Positions 4,797-5,911 of a stretch of DNA of 5,911 nucleotides are shown piece after piece. A program made the translations under genes and the position numbers. Each line of letters begins with the position of its first letter. Within the stretch, counting starts at the first letter, position 1. Below the pieces are notes generated by a model. It did not search any database, had not been told where the DNA came from, and saw nothing but the letters and a program-made list of their open reading frames with translations. The stretch spans positions 1-5,911 of the forward strand of contig CAKUSI010000248.1 of assembly GCA_934678955.1 (NCBI GenBank). The letters are read 5' to 3'. Origin of the DNA: an uncultured Austwickia sp. (lineage in GTDB: Bacteria; Actinomycetota; Actinomycetes; Actinomycetales; Dermatophilaceae).

Positions 4797-5578
4797 TCCC
4801 CGTCGAGCGGCAGCGTTCGATCCTGCGCGTGCTCCGCGAGAGCGGTTCGGCGAGCGTCGCCGACCTCGCCGATCTCCTCGAGGTCTCCCACATGACGGTG
4901 CGCCGCGACATCAAGGCGCTGGAAGAAGGCGGGCGGGTCGTCTCCGTGTCCGGGGGCGTGACGCTGCCCGCGCGGCTGGCCGCCGACGCCTCCCACCTCG
5001 TCAAGTCGGGTCTGGCCCGCGCGCAGAAGCAGGCGATCGCCGCCGCGGCCGCGACGCTGGTCCGGCCCGACGATGTCGTCTACCTCGACGCCGGGACGAC
5101 CACGCTCGCGATCGCGGCGGAGCTGGCCGGTCGCGGGGACCTGACGTTCCTCGCCAACGACCTGGCGATCGCCACCTTCCTCGCGGAACGCTCGCCCAGC
5201 GAGCTGTGCGTGGCGGCCGGGCACGTCGACCGGGCCAACCTGTCCACCGAGGGGGAGATGACCGCCGAGACCATCGGCGGGTTCAACGTCGACGTCGCGT
5301 TCATGTCGACCTCCTCCTTCGACCTGCGCGGCACGTCGGTGCCCACCGGCGCGAAGAAGGTGGTCAAGCAGGCGATCGTCGCGGTCGCCACGAAGACGGT
5401 TCTGGTCACCGACAGTACGAAGTACGGGCGTGTCGCCGCGCTGCGTGCCGTGCCGTTGAGCGATCTGGACGGGCTCATCACGGACACCGGCCTGACGGAC
5501 GGCGTGCAGCAGTGCCTGGGCGACCTGGATCTGCACCTGTGGCTGGTCGACCCCGCCCCCATGAAAGGAGCACCATGA
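4793..5578 (+). CDS. DeoR-family transcriptional regulator of the tetronate operon
   Basis: A 261-residue regulator. Residues 1-60 form a DeoR winged helix-turn-helix (ERQRSILRVLRESG, then SVADLADLLEVSHMTVRRDI, recognition helix about 32-41). The C-terminal sensor domain is the sugar-phosphate isomerase-like DeoRC fold: DAGTTT at 99-104 for phosphate binding, LANDLAIA, a central KKVVKQ segment, and VTDSTKYG (205-212). Members usually bind a phosphorylated sugar and release operator DNA; here the ligand is plausibly an intermediate of the pathway, such as the OtnK product, by inference. The GTG start at 4793 gives the expected N-terminus. Upstream copies of the same start region in other frames are duplications. 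It lies between otnI and denD, overlaps denD by 4 bp (ATGA), and its own start overlaps mini-ORF 2 by GTGA. YgbI of E. coli is a DeoR-type neighbour of the same enzyme families. Confidence 0.9.
   Translation: MIPVERQRSILRVLRESGSASVADLADLLEVSHMTVRRDIKALEEGGRVVSVSGGVTLPARLAADASHLVKSGLARAQKQAIAAAAATLVRPDDVVYLDAGTTTLAIAAELAGRGDLTFLANDLAIATFLAERSPSELCVAAGHVDRANLSTEGEMTAETIGGFNVDVAFMSTSSFDLRGTSVPTGAKKVVKQAIVAVATKTVLVTDSTKYGRVAALRAVPLSDLDGLITDTGLTDGVQQCLGDLDLHLWLVDPAPMKGAP
5564..5570 (+). promoter_or_regulatory. Ribosome binding site of denD inside the regulator gene
   Basis: AAAGGAG lies 4 bp before the ATG at 5575, within the last codons of the DeoR gene. With the ATGA overlap it indicates translational coupling of regulator and dehydrogenase. 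Confidence 0.85.
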
Positions 5579-5911
5579 AGATCATCGTGACCGGCGGCGC
5601 CGGGTTCCTCGGTAGCCGCGTCATCTCCGCGCTGCTCGCGGCGCGCGCCGACACCACCGACGGTGGAGGCGACGGAAGCCGCGCCAGCGACGGAGGCCAC
5701 GACGGCGGCGGAGCCCCCGACGGAGGCGGGATCGCCTTCGATGAAATCGTCTCGCTCGACCTGGCGCCCTGCCTCGTGCAGGACGCGCGGGTCAGCTCGG
5801 CCGTCGGCGACATCGCCGACCCCGCGCTGCTCGCCTCTGTCGTGGACGCGGAGACCATCGGCGTCTATCACCTGGCCGCCGTGCTCAGCGGCGGCTCCGA
5901 GGACGACTTCG
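5575..5911 (+). CDS. denD: D-erythronate dehydrogenase-like SDR, N-terminal part (runs off right edge)
   Basis: The first 112 codons are visible. The protein starts MKIIVTGGAGFLGSRVISAL, with the Rossmann glycine motif GGAGFLG (residues 7-13), then D62 at the end of the second strand (IVSLDLAP), a GDIAD segment, and VYHLAAVLSGGSEDDF. The HLAAVxSG-xxDF form is typical of DenD and its close relatives within the extended SDR (NAD-dependent epimerase/dehydratase) family. DenD oxidises D-erythronate with NAD to 2-oxo-tetronate, the substrate of OtnI. The catalytic YxxxK lies beyond the window. Residues 26-52 are an unusual Gly/Asp-rich low-complexity insertion between the first helix and second strand. 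The start is fixed by AAAGGAG and the ATGA overlap with the DeoR gene. A different sugar-acid dehydrogenase or epimerase remains possible, but the otnK-otnI context makes DenD the best name. Confidence 0.8.
   Translation, partial: MKIIVTGGAGFLGSRVISALLAARADTTDGGGDGSRASDGGHDGGGAPDGGGIAFDEIVSLDLAPCLVQDARVSSAVGDIADPALLASVVDAETIGVYHLAAVLSGGSEDDF
5650..5730 (+). repeat. GACGGnGGn-rich low-complexity segment in denD
   Basis: A degenerate repeat based on GACGGAGGC-like triplets (Asp-Gly-Gly, with Ser, His, Ala and Pro interruptions) encodes residues 26-52 of DenD. Frame is kept. It sits in a surface loop of the Rossmann fold, where length change is likely tolerated. Confidence 0.65.

Larger units (their letters stand above)
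4741..4810 (+). repeat. 26-bp tandem triplication of the regulator start region
   Basis: GTGATCCCCGTCGAGCGG, or the same with one T for C, starts at 4741, 4767 and 4793. The first two full 26-bp units match at 23 of 26 positions; the third copy matches for 18 bp and then runs into the regulator coding sequence. Each unit ends in a G-run followed by the next GTG, so each carries its own weak GCGGGG ribosome-site-like sequence six bases before the next start. The unit is not a multiple of three, so the copies are in three different frames. Confidence 0.85.

Overview
This window comes from a high-GC chromosome, very probably an actinobacterium (Actinomycetota). The support is strong G/C bias at third codon positions, GTG starts, GC-rich spacers and overlapping ATGA/GTGA gene junctions. 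I cannot name the genus from the sequence.

Layout, left to right. (1) On the minus strand, positions 1-209 hold the first 69 codons of an MBL-fold/beta-CASP type metallohydrolase that runs off the left edge. (2) A divergent 161-bp spacer leads to a plus-strand gene (371-2203) for a membrane-anchored GGDEF-EAL protein of cyclic-di-GMP metabolism. Its catalytic motifs look intact, but it carries two separate 15-bp in-frame tandem repeats, one in the membrane segment and one in the sensory linker. (3) The 413-bp spacer 2204-2616 is the most structured non-coding stretch. It has a 51/52-bp period repeat array with palindromic cores (2218-2424), then a short AT-richer stretch, then a degenerate 14-bp tandem repeat with inverted repeats (2463-2598) just upstream of the next operon. 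(4) From 2617 to the right edge is a plus-strand operon for four-carbon acid-sugar (tetronate) catabolism: otnK (3-oxo-tetronate kinase, DUF1537 family), otnI (2-oxo-tetronate isomerase), a DeoR-family regulator, and the 5' part of a denD-like D-erythronate dehydrogenase.

Pathway logic, from published work on DUF1537 kinases: DenD oxidises D-erythronate to 2-oxo-tetronate, OtnI converts that to 3-oxo-tetronate, and OtnK phosphorylates it at the 4-position. The decarboxylating aldolase OtnC would then give dihydroxyacetone phosphate. otnC and a transporter are not in the window and may lie downstream of denD. The DeoR protein is the likely local repressor, with the repeat and palindrome region upstream of otnK as its most likely operator.

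The clearest oddities are the phased 51/52-bp array, a 26-bp triplication that creates two nine-codon mini-ORFs chained by GTGA overlaps into the regulator's start, and low-complexity in-frame repeats in both the c-di-GMP protein and DenD. I see no CRISPR array, tRNA, rRNA, insertion sequence or prophage gene, and no demonstrably new defence or mobile system.
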